The translations under genes were made by a program, and so were the position numbers. The notes beneath the pieces are model-generated. The model made no database searches. It saw only the letters and a list, made by a program, of their open reading frames with translations, and had not been told where the DNA came from. A DNA stretch of 64,000 bases from DASYLJ01 sp964432595. GTDB taxonomy: Bacteria > Desulfobacterota > Binatia > DP-6. Numbering within the stretch: the first letter of the stretch is position 1; each line of letters begins with the position of its first letter. Below, piece after piece: positions 1 to 8,542 of the stretch. The stretch is taken from NCBI GenBank assembly GCA_964432595.1, contig CAYSOF010000013.1, positions 62,001-126,000 on the forward strand, read 5' to 3'.

Positions 1-893
1 ACGACGTTGTTCGCGACGGTGGCGCGGATGTGCTCGGGCGCCGAGCCGTAGACGAGCATGCCGTCCCCGTTGCCGACGACGCTGTTGTTCAGCACGAGGG
101 CGTCGGCGCTGCCGCCCTCGGTGTTCACGTAGAGGGCGTCGATGCTGCCCCCGTCGGCCCCCTGCTCGGTGATCTCGTTGTTCACGATCCGCGCGCGCAT
201 CACGCCGCCGACCTGGGTCACGGCGACGCCGGCGCCGTAGGTGTCGCCGGAAACACGGTTGCCGATGGCGTCGATGTAGGCCGAGGAAACGCCCGTGCCG
301 ATCAAGACGCCCCCTTGCTGCGGTCCGACGACCTCGAGCGTGTTGCGCGCGACGACGGCGGTGAGGGACGAGGCGTACCGGGCCACGACGACGATGCCGT
401 TCGAGGTGTCGGCGAGGTCGGCGACCAGCACGTTGTCGGTGATGGTCGCACGCAGGGCGCCGTAGGGCGTCTGCGACTCCTTCACCGGCTCGCCCACGGT
501 AACGATGGGCACCGGCCCGCCGTGGAGGAAGCGGTTCCCGGTGATCGTCGCGGTGAGCGCGGTCGCTTCCTCGTGCACGACGTCGATCCAGCCGCCGCGG
601 AAGGTGAGGTCGCGCACGGTGACGTCGGTCGCCGCCGTGCCGGTGGGCCGCACGGTGATCGACGTGTCGAGCGCCAGGACGGGCGCCGTGCCCGGCGCCG
701 GTTCGATCGTCACGCTGCGCGTGACGAGCAGCTGCTCCTTCGGCGTCACGTCGGCCGCGATCTGTACCGTGTCGCCGGCCTTCGCGGCGTCGAGGCAGCT
801 CTGCAGCGTCGCGCCGCAGCCGGGGTAGACGAGCAGGTCGGCGTGCGTGGTGCCGGCGAACAGTGCGAGGACGGCGAGGATGGGGCGGATCAT
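1..893 (-). CDS. Secreted right-handed beta-helix protein (C-terminus off the left edge)
   Basis: The frame stays open from ATG 893 to the window edge (297 codons), so the C-terminus is missing. A signal peptide is visible (MIRPILAVLALFAGTTHA), followed by a segment rich in short beta-strand repeats with NN/GN turns (for example ITGNRF, ITDNVL, VARNTL, IGNRVS, VNNEIT, LNNSVV), typical of parallel beta-helix (pectate-lyase-like) proteins. The region after the signal peptide (CGATLQSCLDAAKAGDTVQIA) is the usual entry strand of such proteins. A good ribosome site (AAGGAG) lies 7 nt before the ATG. It starts 25 bp after the stop of the similar upstream gene, so the two are probably co-transcribed paralogues. 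Substrate unknown; function could be polysaccharide binding or adhesion. Confidence 0.85.
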   Translation of the reverse strand, partial: MIRPILAVLALFAGTTHADLLVYPGCGATLQSCLDAAKAGDTVQIAADVTPKEQLLVTRSVTIEPAPGTAPVLALDTSITVRPTGTAATDVTVRDLTFRGGWIDVVHEEATALTATITGNRFLHGGPVPIVTVGEPVKESQTPYGALRATITDNVLVADLADTSNGIVVVARYASSLTAVVARNTLEVVGPQQGGVLIGTGVSSAYIDAIGNRVSGDTYGAGVAVTQVGGVMRARIVNNEITEQGADGGSIDALYVNTEGGSADALVLNNSVVGNGDGMLVYGSAPEHIRATVANNV

Positions 894-917
894 GGTGGGC
901 TCCTTCGGGGCGTGAGG

Positions 918-2504
918 TCAGCGGCCGGCGCCGAGCGTGCGGCTGCGCGCGTCGCGCAGCGCGGCGGCGAGCGGCGTGGCGCATTCCGCGGGCAGCTTGC
1001 GGCCCGTCGTCTGCTTGATCGCCTGCTGCCAGGCGCGTGCGGCGCGGCGCAGCGTCTTCTTGACGCCGTCGCCGGCGAGGAGCCGGCAGGCGCGATCGAT
1101 GGCGCGGCCGAGCGGACGCGGCGTCTCGATGCAGGTCGACGGCAAGGGGCGCTCGCAGGCGCAGCGCGCACCGTCCAGACCGACGCGCGGCGTATGCGTG
1201 CAGACATCGGCTTCGCAGGCGTCCACCGTGCACGGATCGCCGTCGTCGCACGCGGCCGTGGTGCAGGTGGGCGTGGGATCGACGGGCTCGGGATTGCACG
1301 CGTCGCCGCACGCCGCCTCGAAGGCGCCGAGGTCGACGCCGGTGCCGACCGCGCGCGGGTTACCGTCGGCATCGGTGCCGACGTAGCCGACGGGGTCGCC
1401 GGCATCGCGCGCGGGCGAGCCCGGCAGGAGGTGGAAGTCGTCGTCGCCGGCGAAGCGCGGGTCGCCGAAGAGGCTGCGCGCCGGCAGCCGGCTCTTCGCG
1501 AAGTCGAACAACAGGTTCGGTCCGTACACGATGCTGGCGGCGTCGCCCTCGTCGTGGACGAGCAGCGCCGACTCGATCGTGTGCGTTACGATGTTGTTGC
1601 CGACCCGCGCATCCAGGACGCCCTCGTCGACGCGACGGAGTGCGATGCCGTTGGCGACGCGGGCGATCGTGTTGTTGTGCGCGTCGAGGACCAGGCGGCC
1701 GCCGTCGACGTTGGCGGTGATGCCTTCGAGCAGGGGCTCGCCGGCGGCGCCGGTGATCACGTTGTTGGCCACGCGCGCCGTGAGCGTGCCGGCCTCGCCT
1801 TTGAAGAGGCCGATGCCGGTCTCGTAGCGAGTGCCGTCGCAGCGATTGCCGACGATGTCGACCGTCAGCGCGCGGTCGAACGTCACCGCGACGATGGCGC
1901 CGCGCGCGTTCGCGTTGACGGTGCTGGTGACGCGGTTGCCCGTGATCGTGCCGGTAGCGTCCGCGAACGGACCGGTCGCCACGTGGATGCCGACGGGCTG
2001 GCTTCCCGAGACCACGTCCCAGGTGGTCACGGTGTTGTCGCGGATCGCGAACTCGACGGGACCGGCCGTGCCGATCAGGCGGAACGCGGAAACGCCGATA
2101 CCCGCGTCGCCGCCCGGGACCTCGTTCACCGTATTGCGCTCCACGGTCACGCGCAGGGGGCCGGTGCTGCTCTGGAATATGGTGATGCTGGCGCGCGTGA
2201 GCGTCAGACCGCGGACGGTGTAGACGCCGTCGAGCTCACCGTGGCTGATCTGGACGTAGCGCCCGGTCGCGAGCGCGGCGGCGACGCCCGGCGCGGCCTC
2301 GAGCGTCACGCTGCGGTTCAGGATCGGCGACTCGTCGACGGGCGTCGTGGTCGCGATGCGGACGACGTCGCCCGCCGCCGCCTCGCTGATGCACTCCTGC
2401 AGCGTCGGGCAGTCGTCGGGGAAGACCCAGGTCTGCTGCGCGCCGGCGACGGCGGGCAGGATGCACAGAAGGAGGGCCGCGAGCAGGGGGCGCCGGGTGG
2501 TCAT
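918..2504 (-). CDS. Secreted beta-helix protein with Cys-rich and helical C-terminal tail
   Basis: 528 residues from ATG 2504. An N-terminal signal peptide (MTTRRPLLAALLLCILPAVAG) precedes a beta-helix domain (about residues 25-400) that opens with CPTLQECISEAAAGDVVRIA, very like the entry segment of the next gene downstream. After it comes a short DUF4215/Cys-rich unit (about 420-455, CDDGDPCTVDACEADVC) and a roughly 75-residue helical tail with scattered Cys (about 455-528). An in-frame ATG 33 nt upstream (2537) would add a non-signal-like extension, so the later start is preferred. Probably exported and surface or extracellular; enzymatic activity is not evident. The helical tail recurs in other proteins of this window. 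Confidence 0.85.
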   Translation of the reverse strand: MTTRRPLLAALLLCILPAVAGAQQTWVFPDDCPTLQECISEAAAGDVVRIATTTPVDESPILNRSVTLEAAPGVAAALATGRYVQISHGELDGVYTVRGLTLTRASITIFQSSTGPLRVTVERNTVNEVPGGDAGIGVSAFRLIGTAGPVEFAIRDNTVTTWDVVSGSQPVGIHVATGPFADATGTITGNRVTSTVNANARGAIVAVTFDRALTVDIVGNRCDGTRYETGIGLFKGEAGTLTARVANNVITGAAGEPLLEGITANVDGGRLVLDAHNNTIARVANGIALRRVDEGVLDARVGNNIVTHTIESALLVHDEGDAASIVYGPNLLFDFAKSRLPARSLFGDPRFAGDDDFHLLPGSPARDAGDPVGYVGTDADGNPRAVGTGVDLGAFEAACGDACNPEPVDPTPTCTTAACDDGDPCTVDACEADVCTHTPRVGLDGARCACERPLPSTCIETPRPLGRAIDRACRLLAGDGVKKTLRRAARAWQQAIKQTTGRKLPAECATPLAAALRDARSRTLGAGR

Positions 2505-2712
2505 GCCCCATGAGATGCGGCCGACCGCCGCCGCCATTGCGGCGTACTCGCGGAGCGCGCGAGCCGGCGGTCGGCATGCCCCGTTTGCCGAGACATGCTC
2601 ATCGGGTTGACCGACGACGCCGGTGGCGGATGTCCCAGAGCCGGAGGACGGCGCCGTGCGCCTCGGCGGATGCCGGACGGTCCGGCGCGAGCATCCGTGG
2701 CTCGCGGAATGG

Positions 2713-2747
2713 GAGACCGACCCGAGACGACGTCTCGGGTCGGTCTC
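2713..2747 (-). terminator. Perfect 17-bp inverted repeat, likely terminator of the hotdog gene
   Basis: Two 17-base arms (left arm starts GAGACCGACCC) are exact reverse complements with a single base between them. The repeat lies 2 bases beyond the stop of the minus-strand gene at 2750-3472. No T-run follows, so an intrinsic terminator is likely but not canonical; it could also be a protein-binding palindrome. Confidence 0.5.
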
Positions 2748-2749
2748 GC

Positions 2750-3472
2750 TCACACCACGATCCACGTCTGCAGCGAGCGGCCGCGGAGCGTGCCCGACTC
2801 GTCGACGACGGCCGTGCCCGCATGGAGCTTGCGGCCCGCGCGACCGAGCGGCCAGCCGATGACGACGCACCGCTCGCCGGCGGTGATGCAGGCGTCGACC
2901 TCGGCGGTCATGCGGCCGAGCACCGCGGTCTCGCCGTCGTCGGCCGCCGCGAAGTAGCCGGGGCAGTCGAGCGCGGCCCAGAGGATCTCGGACGGGATGT
3001 AGCCCTCGTCGTCGGCGAGCGACGCGTCGGGTACCCACGGCGCGGCGACGACGCCGCTGCCGGGCAGACGGCCCGGGAAGATGCGCAGGCCGTCGCCGGC
3101 ATGACGGTGCGGACCACAGACGAAGCACCCGGGGAAGGCATGTCGCGTGAACCCGGCGAAGGCGCACGCGATGGTCTCGGCGGATTCGAAGGCGGGTACG
3201 GGCGGGACGTCGACCTCGAGCGGCGCATTGCGCGCCTCGGCGACGACGTCCGCGCCCGCGTGGAGGCGGGTGGGCGGGCCGTACTCGAGCTGGAGGGAGC
3301 GATCGAGCGGCGGGGGCTTCCGCAGCGTGACCTCGACGGGGCCGTCGAGCGCCGTGGCCATGAGACCGGCGACGTAGCCGCCGTTGCCGCTGGACGGCGG
3401 GCCGCAGAAGCGGGCGGGGATGCTGACGGTGCTCGTCATGCCGGGAGAAGACGTCGAAATTCGTCGCGCCAT
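2750..3472 (-). CDS. Hotdog/thioesterase-like conserved protein
   Basis: 240 residues from ATG 3472 (weak AAGGA 13 nt upstream); ATG 3439 is an alternative that removes 11 residues not needed by the fold. The sequence contains the central CFVCGP...GDGLRIFPG block (about 116-134) and a WAALDCPGYFA segment (about 165), which I associate with hotdog-fold thioesterase-like conserved hypothetical proteins of actinobacteria and proteobacteria. No signal peptide or membrane segment. Substrate is unknown; an acyl-CoA-related role is only inferred from the fold. It stands alone, followed by a strong inverted repeat. Confidence 0.65.
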   Translation of the reverse strand: MARRISTSSPGMTSTVSIPARFCGPPSSGNGGYVAGLMATALDGPVEVTLRKPPPLDRSLQLEYGPPTRLHAGADVVAEARNAPLEVDVPPVPAFESAETIACAFAGFTRHAFPGCFVCGPHRHAGDGLRIFPGRLPGSGVVAAPWVPDASLADDEGYIPSEILWAALDCPGYFAAADDGETAVLGRMTAEVDACITAGERCVVIGWPLGRAGRKLHAGTAVVDESGTLRGRSLQTWIVV

Positions 3473-3590
3473 TGCCGTGGGTCCATCCTTGGGGGGTGCG
3501 GCGCGGGGGCGACGATCCTGGGAAGCGACCGCCGCCTCCGCGCCGCGGCTCGGGTGGAGCGTGTTACGCGACGGACGCGCTACTTCGGGA

Positions 3591-3604
3591 GTAGCGGCCG
3601 CTAC
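3591..3604 (-). terminator. 14-bp palindrome downstream of the glycan operon
   Basis: GTAGCGGCCGCTAC is a perfect palindrome 7 bases past the stop of the glycosyltransferase gene (3611), flanked by CGGGA and CCCG that can extend the stem with one bulge. Possible transcription end; no T-run. Confidence 0.3.
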
Positions 3605-3610
3605 CCGCGC

Positions 3611-6025
3611 TCAGTTCCCCGCGGTGCGGAGCGCGCCGTCGAGCCAGGCGTCGACCGTCGTGCCCGACAGGGCCGGCGACCAGGGTGCGCTCGCGAGCGC
3701 GTCGAGCCGGGCGGCCAGCGCGTCGGCGCCGGCGTCGAGCGGCACGTCGATCGGGGCGGGCAGCCCGAAGGCGTCGCGCAGCGCCTGCGCCTTGCGCGCG
3801 TAGTACTCGGTGGCGGCGACCAGCACGGCCGGGACGCCCGCCTCGAGCGCGAGCTGCGCGGTGTGGAAGCTGCACGTCACGACCGCACGACACGCGCGGA
3901 TGGTGGCTGCCGCCGCGAGCGCATCGTCGTCGACGTCGGCCAGCGACCACGTCGCGCGACGGCGCGGCACCGCGTCGCGCAACCCGAGCAGCAGCGCGGC
4001 CTCCGGCTGCGGCGCCTGCGCGTTCATCGGGATGCCGAGGACGCTGGCACCCCGCGACGCCGCCAGCGCGTCCACCGCGGCGGCGAGCCCGCGCAGCCGC
4101 TCGACGGGCGCACCGACGTACTCCGCGAGGCGTGCCTGGAAGCCGATCAGCGGCGCCTCGGCGCGCAGGCGACCGCCCGCCGCGTCCGCGTCGATCGCGA
4201 TGCCGAGCCCGTCGTCGCCGGCGACGTCGGCGCGCAGTGCGTGCGCGGCCAGCAGCGCCGCCGAGCCGGGGTCGCGCACCGCGAACGCGCGGCTCGCCGA
4301 CACGAGCGCCGAGAGCATCGGCAGCATCGTCTCGTCGAGCGGGCCGATGCCCTGGCCGCTGACCAGCACCGGCACGCCGAGCCCATGCGCGGCGGTCGCG
4401 ATCGCCGCGCGCCACGCGACGAGGTACGTCCACGGCGCGGCGAGGTTGCCGCCGCCGGCGAGCAGCACGAGGTCGAAGGCGCGCAGGTCGGCGAGCGCGG
4501 GATCGATCGCCGCGCCGGCGGCGCCCACCCGATCGATCAGCGTGCGCGCGACGGCCGCCGGCGCCCCGCGCTCGATCGCGTCGGGCGGCAGCGCACGGCA
4601 CAGCTCCGGCGTCGTGCCGGCCCAGACGGCGCGACGGCCGAGCGGCGGCAGCGCGTCGCCGTCGCTGACGACGACGGGCATGCACCCGGGACGCAGGCGC
4701 GCCAGCCGATCGAGCGTCGCATGCAGGATGACGTCGTCGCCGTGATTGCGTACGCCCGCCGACGCGACGACGAGGACGCGCGGCCGCGCCGGCGCCGGGC
4801 GTGCGGCCGGCGGCGCCGGCGCGGGCGCCGGCGCGCCGTTCCAACCCGCCGACGCCGACAACCAGCCGAGCGCGGGATGATGCGTCGCCGCGCTGAGCCG
4901 TGCGGACGGCAGCGGCCCGTCGATCCCGTAGAGGCGCTGCAGGCGCCGCAGCCGCCGCGTGCCGGTGGCGTCGGCGATCATCGACAGCGGCGACGTCCGA
5001 TACGTCCCGACGACGGTCGGGACGAACGTGATCGGCCGGCGCAGGGTGACGAGCCGCAGCGCGAGCTCCCAGTCCTGGAGTCCGGCGGCGCCGACGTCGA
5101 GGCCGCCGAGGGCGAGGATCGCCTCGACGTCGACCAGCGAGAGCGCGTCGGCCCAGCTCGCCCACAGGAGGTCGGACGACGCGGGCTCGCCGCAGTGGAC
5201 ACCGCGCGGCCGGCCGTGCTCGTCGACCACCGCGCTCGGCCCCCACGTCAGCGCGGCGCCCGTGGCGATCGCCGAGGCGTACAGCGCGCACACGCCGGCC
5301 GGTTCGAGCGTGTTGTCGGCGTCGAGCAGCACGGCGTGCCGGAAGCGCGCCCGGGCGAGCTGGACGTTGCGCGCGCGCGCCAGGCCGAGGTTGGCCGGAT
5401 GCTCGACGAGCCGGATGCGCGTGTCCTCGGCCGCCAGCGCCCGCGCGACGGCGCGGCTGTCGTCGCGCGACGCATCGTCCGACACGACGATCTCGCCCGG
5501 AACGGAGAGCGCGTCGAGCGTGCGCCGCGCGCTCGCGACGGCGTGCGGCAGCAGCGGCGCGTGGTGCCAGCACGGGATCAGGATGCTGACGCCCTCGTCC
5601 CGTGCCCCCACCGCCGGCAGCGATGCGAGCACCGTCGCCTCGGCGGCGGCACGCGCCGGCGCGCGCAGCTCGTCGTCGAGGACGAGCACGTGCTCGCGCG
5701 CCTCCTCGCGGAGCGCGTCCGCCGTGTCGGCGAGCTCCACCCGCAGCGCGGCGACGCGGGCGGCCAGCTCGCGGGCAAGGGCGTCCTGGACGTCGCGCAG
5801 CTCCTCCCGCGGCGGCTGCCGCGCCGCGACGTGGTCGAGCGTGTGGATCACACGCGCGACGCCGGCGCCCACGTCGTGCACCTGCTGCTCGAGCCGGTCG
5901 ACGCGATCGCGCAGCGCGGGGACCTGCGCGGCGAGGCCGTGAAGCGTGCCGAGCTCGCGGCTCACCGCGGCGGGCAGGCGGCGCGCGCGTCGCAGCAGGT
6001 AGAGCCAGTCGCGGAGCCGGTTCAT
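3611..6025 (-). CDS. Bifunctional family 2 glycosyltransferase - polysaccharide pyruvyl transferase
   Basis: 804 residues. Three parts are visible: an N-terminal coiled-coil-prone segment (about 1-140, heptad-like LRDRVDRLEQQV and many Ala/Glu/Arg); a GT-A family 2 domain (about 145-365) with VSILIPCW, a VSDDAS nucleotide-binding strand and LLDADN as the DxD-type metal site; and, after a Pro/Ala linker (about 395-415), a polysaccharide pyruvyl transferase-like domain (about 415-800) starting VLVVASAGVRNHGDDVI and containing the GQGIGPL segment typical of CsaB/WcaK proteins. Start ATG 6025 overlaps the stop of the upstream methyltransferase (ATGA), so the genes are translationally coupled. No membrane segment. 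The inferred job is adding a sugar and a pyruvyl-type group to a surface glycan or glycolipid. Donor and acceptor are unknown. Confidence 0.88.
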   Translation of the reverse strand: MNRLRDWLYLLRRARRLPAAVSRELGTLHGLAAQVPALRDRVDRLEQQVHDVGAGVARVIHTLDHVAARQPPREELRDVQDALARELAARVAALRVELADTADALREEAREHVLVLDDELRAPARAAAEATVLASLPAVGARDEGVSILIPCWHHAPLLPHAVASARRTLDALSVPGEIVVSDDASRDDSRAVARALAAEDTRIRLVEHPANLGLARARNVQLARARFRHAVLLDADNTLEPAGVCALYASAIATGAALTWGPSAVVDEHGRPRGVHCGEPASSDLLWASWADALSLVDVEAILALGGLDVGAAGLQDWELALRLVTLRRPITFVPTVVGTYRTSPLSMIADATGTRRLRRLQRLYGIDGPLPSARLSAATHHPALGWLSASAGWNGAPAPAPAPPAARPAPARPRVLVVASAGVRNHGDDVILHATLDRLARLRPGCMPVVVSDGDALPPLGRRAVWAGTTPELCRALPPDAIERGAPAAVARTLIDRVGAAGAAIDPALADLRAFDLVLLAGGGNLAAPWTYLVAWRAAIATAAHGLGVPVLVSGQGIGPLDETMLPMLSALVSASRAFAVRDPGSAALLAAHALRADVAGDDGLGIAIDADAAGGRLRAEAPLIGFQARLAEYVGAPVERLRGLAAAVDALAASRGASVLGIPMNAQAPQPEAALLLGLRDAVPRRRATWSLADVDDDALAAAATIRACRAVVTCSFHTAQLALEAGVPAVLVAATEYYARKAQALRDAFGLPAPIDVPLDAGADALAARLDALASAPWSPALSGTTVDAWLDGALRTAGN

Positions 6026-6657
6026 CGCGTGCGCCGCACCAGGGTGAGGCCCGGGCCGAGCGGCAGGTCGAACACCTGCAGGTCGTTCCGCGCGCGCAGC
6101 GTGTCGAGGAACCGGCCGACGCTGCACCGATACGCGCGGTCCGGGCCGTACATCGGCGACTGCTTCTCGTTGAAGCTGTCGTGGAAGCAGACGACCGCGT
6201 CGGGCGCGAGCTTGGGCTCGACCGCCTCCCAATCGACCCGCGCCTGCTCGGCCGTATGCATCCCGTCGATGAAGGCGAGCCCGAGGGACGGCAGCGCGCG
6301 GTAGGCCTCCGACGCCACCAGCGCCTGCGTGGTCATGCGCAGGTGACGGATGGTCCCGACGTCGAAGCGGCCGAAGTGCGCGCGCACGGTGGCGTCGTCG
6401 GCCCAGAAGTCGTCGGCGAGCGACGGGTCGACGAACCACACCTCACCGTCCTCGACGTTGTCCTGCAGCGCCTTCCCGAGGACGAGCGGCACGAAGCCGC
6501 GCCACGAGCCGATGACGAGCGCGTGACGTGGGCGCAGCGCGCGGCCGAGCGCGTAGTAGAGCCAGCCGAGCCCCAGGTTGCGGTCGGCGGCGCGCTGCAG
6601 ATGTCCCATGCGCAGCAGCGACGGCTCGGCGAAGAGCGTGTCGATCCAGTCGATCAT
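6022..6657 (-). CDS. Class I SAM-dependent methyltransferase (TylF/CmcI-like) of the glycan operon
   Basis: 211 residues. The fold is seen in LVIGSWRGFVPLVLGKAL (SAM-binding region, about 43-60), GEVWFVDPSLADDFW (acidic end of strand 2) and LAFIDGMHTAEQARVDWEAVEPKLAPDAVVCFHD. The combination of FIDGxH and CFHDS is typical of Mg-dependent sugar or rhamnosyl O-methyltransferases of the cephalosporin hydroxylase/MycE-like group. Stop and start codons overlap with both neighbours (ATGA at 6022-6025 and 6654-6657). A role in O-methylation of a glycan precursor is inferred from context. Confidence 0.82.
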   Translation of the reverse strand: MIDWIDTLFAEPSLLRMGHLQRAADRNLGLGWLYYALGRALRPRHALVIGSWRGFVPLVLGKALQDNVEDGEVWFVDPSLADDFWADDATVRAHFGRFDVGTIRHLRMTTQALVASEAYRALPSLGLAFIDGMHTAEQARVDWEAVEPKLAPDAVVCFHDSFNEKQSPMYGPDRAYRCSVGRFLDTLRARNDLQVFDLPLGPGLTLVRRTR

Positions 6658-8474
6658 GCGGCGGCCAGGGCTCCGAGGACGTGATGGAGGTCGCGCTCGA
6701 GCGAGCCGGCGAGGACGACCGCGAGGCCGCGGTCGAGCCGCGCGGCCACGTCGACCGGCGCGGGCGGCGGATCGAGCGCCAGCAGGAACGCGTCGAGGCC
6801 GCGTGGCAGCTGGGCGGCGAGCACCTCGTGCTCGTCGGCCGACACGCACTGCAGCGGCAGGCAGCCGTGACGCAACGCCTCGAGCACGCGGAACGGGTCG
6901 AGTCCGCTCGCGTCGCCGCGCCAGACGCGCACGGCGGACGCGCGCTGGATCGCCGCGGCGACGGCGCGCGGCGTGCCGTGATCGGCGTCGGGGCGATGGC
7001 GGTGCGGCGTGCACACGGCGCCGGGACCCCATGCGTCGGTCAGCACGCGTGTCACCTCGGCGGCGCCCGGTGTCGGCAGGTCGAGGAGACACCACCGCAC
7101 GGGTCGTTCGCCCCGGTCGCGGCAGGCCGCGAGCAGCGCGTCGCGATGGCGGGCCGGCGGCCGCCACGGCAGCGCGGCGCGGCCGGCAGCCGGCGTCGTC
7201 CACGAGATCTCGAGGCGACGGACGTCGGGCGGATCGTCGGGTGGATCCTGCGGCTGCTCGTCGCGGGGAACGATCGTGGTGGCGAGCACGCCGCACGCGA
7301 ACGGCGTGGCGAGCTCCACGGCGGTGCCCGGCGGCGCTTCGACGACGATGCGCATGCCGTCGGGCACGGGGGGACGGGTCGGCGCGTCGGGATGCCACCA
7401 CGACAAGCGCGAGCGCAGCGCCTCCTTCCACTCGGCCCACGCGGCGTCGTCGGGCATCGCGTCGTAGTGCTCTGCGAACAGCAGGCGGGGCCGGTGACGG
7501 CGCGGCGGCGAAAGCGCGAGGAAGGTATCGACGCTCAGCGGCGCCGCGAACGCACGCGTGCGGTCGAGCGCGCCGGCCATCGCGAGCTGCAGCATCGTGC
7601 GGAGGCACTTGCGGCAGCGGCCGCAGTTGTCGTCGACGTCCTGCTCCCAGCACACCTTGAGGGTCGCGAGCGCGTCGGGCGCCGTCGCCAGACGCCGCAC
7701 CTTGGCGGTGCGGGCCACGTCGCCGCCGTGATAGACGACCGCGGTGCGCTCGGTCGACCAGAGCGGATCGAGCTCGGGATGGTTGCCGTTCGGCCCGATG
7801 TGGTCGGGGTCGTAGCCGGCGGGAAAGAGGAACCGCGCGACGCCGGCCCCCACGCCCAGCGCGCCGCCGGCCAGCGCGCCGCCGAACGCGTCGTCCCAGG
7901 CGACGAAGGGATCGAGGAGATGCCGCACGTCGAGCTCGACGACGAGCAGGGGAAGACCCAGGCGCGCGGCCGCGGCGCGCGTGCGGCGCACGGCCTCGCG
8001 GCGTCGCGGCGGGGAGTACTGGCGATCGAGGTCCGGCGCGTAGAGGAGATGCGGCCGCTCGCCGTCGTCGAGCGCCGTCAAGACGGAGAACCAGGAGTCG
8101 ACGCCGCGGGTGAAGCAGCAGAGCGTCTCGCTCCCGGCGGGTTCCGGCTCGGCGGGCTCGGCGTCGATGCGGGGCGGCGGAAGGTTCCACCAGCGCGCGA
8201 ACAGGTCGGCGGCCCGGGCGGCGCCGGCGAGCAGCCGGGGCGAGACGGGCGCCTCGAAGCGGACCGGTTCGTTCAGCGTGGCGGCGAGCAGGAGCAGCGG
8301 CGGCAGCCAGGGGGTGCCGGACGTATCGAGCCAGTCGGCGTACGCGCGCGGCACGCCGAGCCCGAGCTCGCAGGGCGCGAACGCCCCGGACTCGCTCTCC
8401 ACGCGGACGCGCAGCCGTGCGTGTCCGGCGTCGAGGGTCAGGCGCGGCTGCCGAACGATCATCGCCGAGCGCAT
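6654..8474 (-). CDS. PP-loop ATPase-like protein with QueC-type zinc site and extra C-terminal domain
   Basis: 606 residues. A modified PP-loop (CFTRGVDSWFS, about 115-127; canonical SGGxDS) and a four-Cys cluster (about 275-290) with spacing C-x8-C-x2-C-x2-C, the same spacing I know for the zinc site of 7-cyano-7-deazaguanine synthase QueC, suggest an ATP-dependent amidation or ligation chemistry. A C-terminal half (about 370-606) is unlike QueC and includes LDPFRVLEALRHGCLPLQ, reminiscent of the donor-binding end of GT-B/exostosin glycosyltransferases. First gene of a three-gene operon with ATGA overlap to the methyltransferase. ATG 8462 is an alternative start. No 7-deazaguanine genes are in the window, so a role in glycan or modified-sugar formation is more likely than queuosine. 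Function unproven. Confidence 0.72.
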   Translation of the reverse strand: MRSAMIVRQPRLTLDAGHARLRVRVESESGAFAPCELGLGVPRAYADWLDTSGTPWLPPLLLLAATLNEPVRFEAPVSPRLLAGAARAADLFARWWNLPPPRIDAEPAEPEPAGSETLCCFTRGVDSWFSVLTALDDGERPHLLYAPDLDRQYSPPRRREAVRRTRAAAARLGLPLLVVELDVRHLLDPFVAWDDAFGGALAGGALGVGAGVARFLFPAGYDPDHIGPNGNHPELDPLWSTERTAVVYHGGDVARTAKVRRLATAPDALATLKVCWEQDVDDNCGRCRKCLRTMLQLAMAGALDRTRAFAAPLSVDTFLALSPPRRHRPRLLFAEHYDAMPDDAAWAEWKEALRSRLSWWHPDAPTRPPVPDGMRIVVEAPPGTAVELATPFACGVLATTIVPRDEQPQDPPDDPPDVRRLEISWTTPAAGRAALPWRPPARHRDALLAACRDRGERPVRWCLLDLPTPGAAEVTRVLTDAWGPGAVCTPHRHRPDADHGTPRAVAAAIQRASAVRVWRGDASGLDPFRVLEALRHGCLPLQCVSADEHEVLAAQLPRGLDAFLLALDPPPAPVDVAARLDRGLAVVLAGSLERDLHHVLGALAAA

Positions 8475-8542
8475 AGGAGCGAACGGACGTCGGAGTCAAC
8501 GGTTCCTTGACCGCCTTCCGGCGCGGCCGATAGATAGCCCGC

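Noticed and set aside
30..2513. Long plus-strand open frame of Arg/Gly/Val-rich codons over the two beta-helix genes
   Set aside because: It is opposite to genes with signal peptides and beta-helix repeats, and the protein composition is typical of a GC-rich shadow frame.
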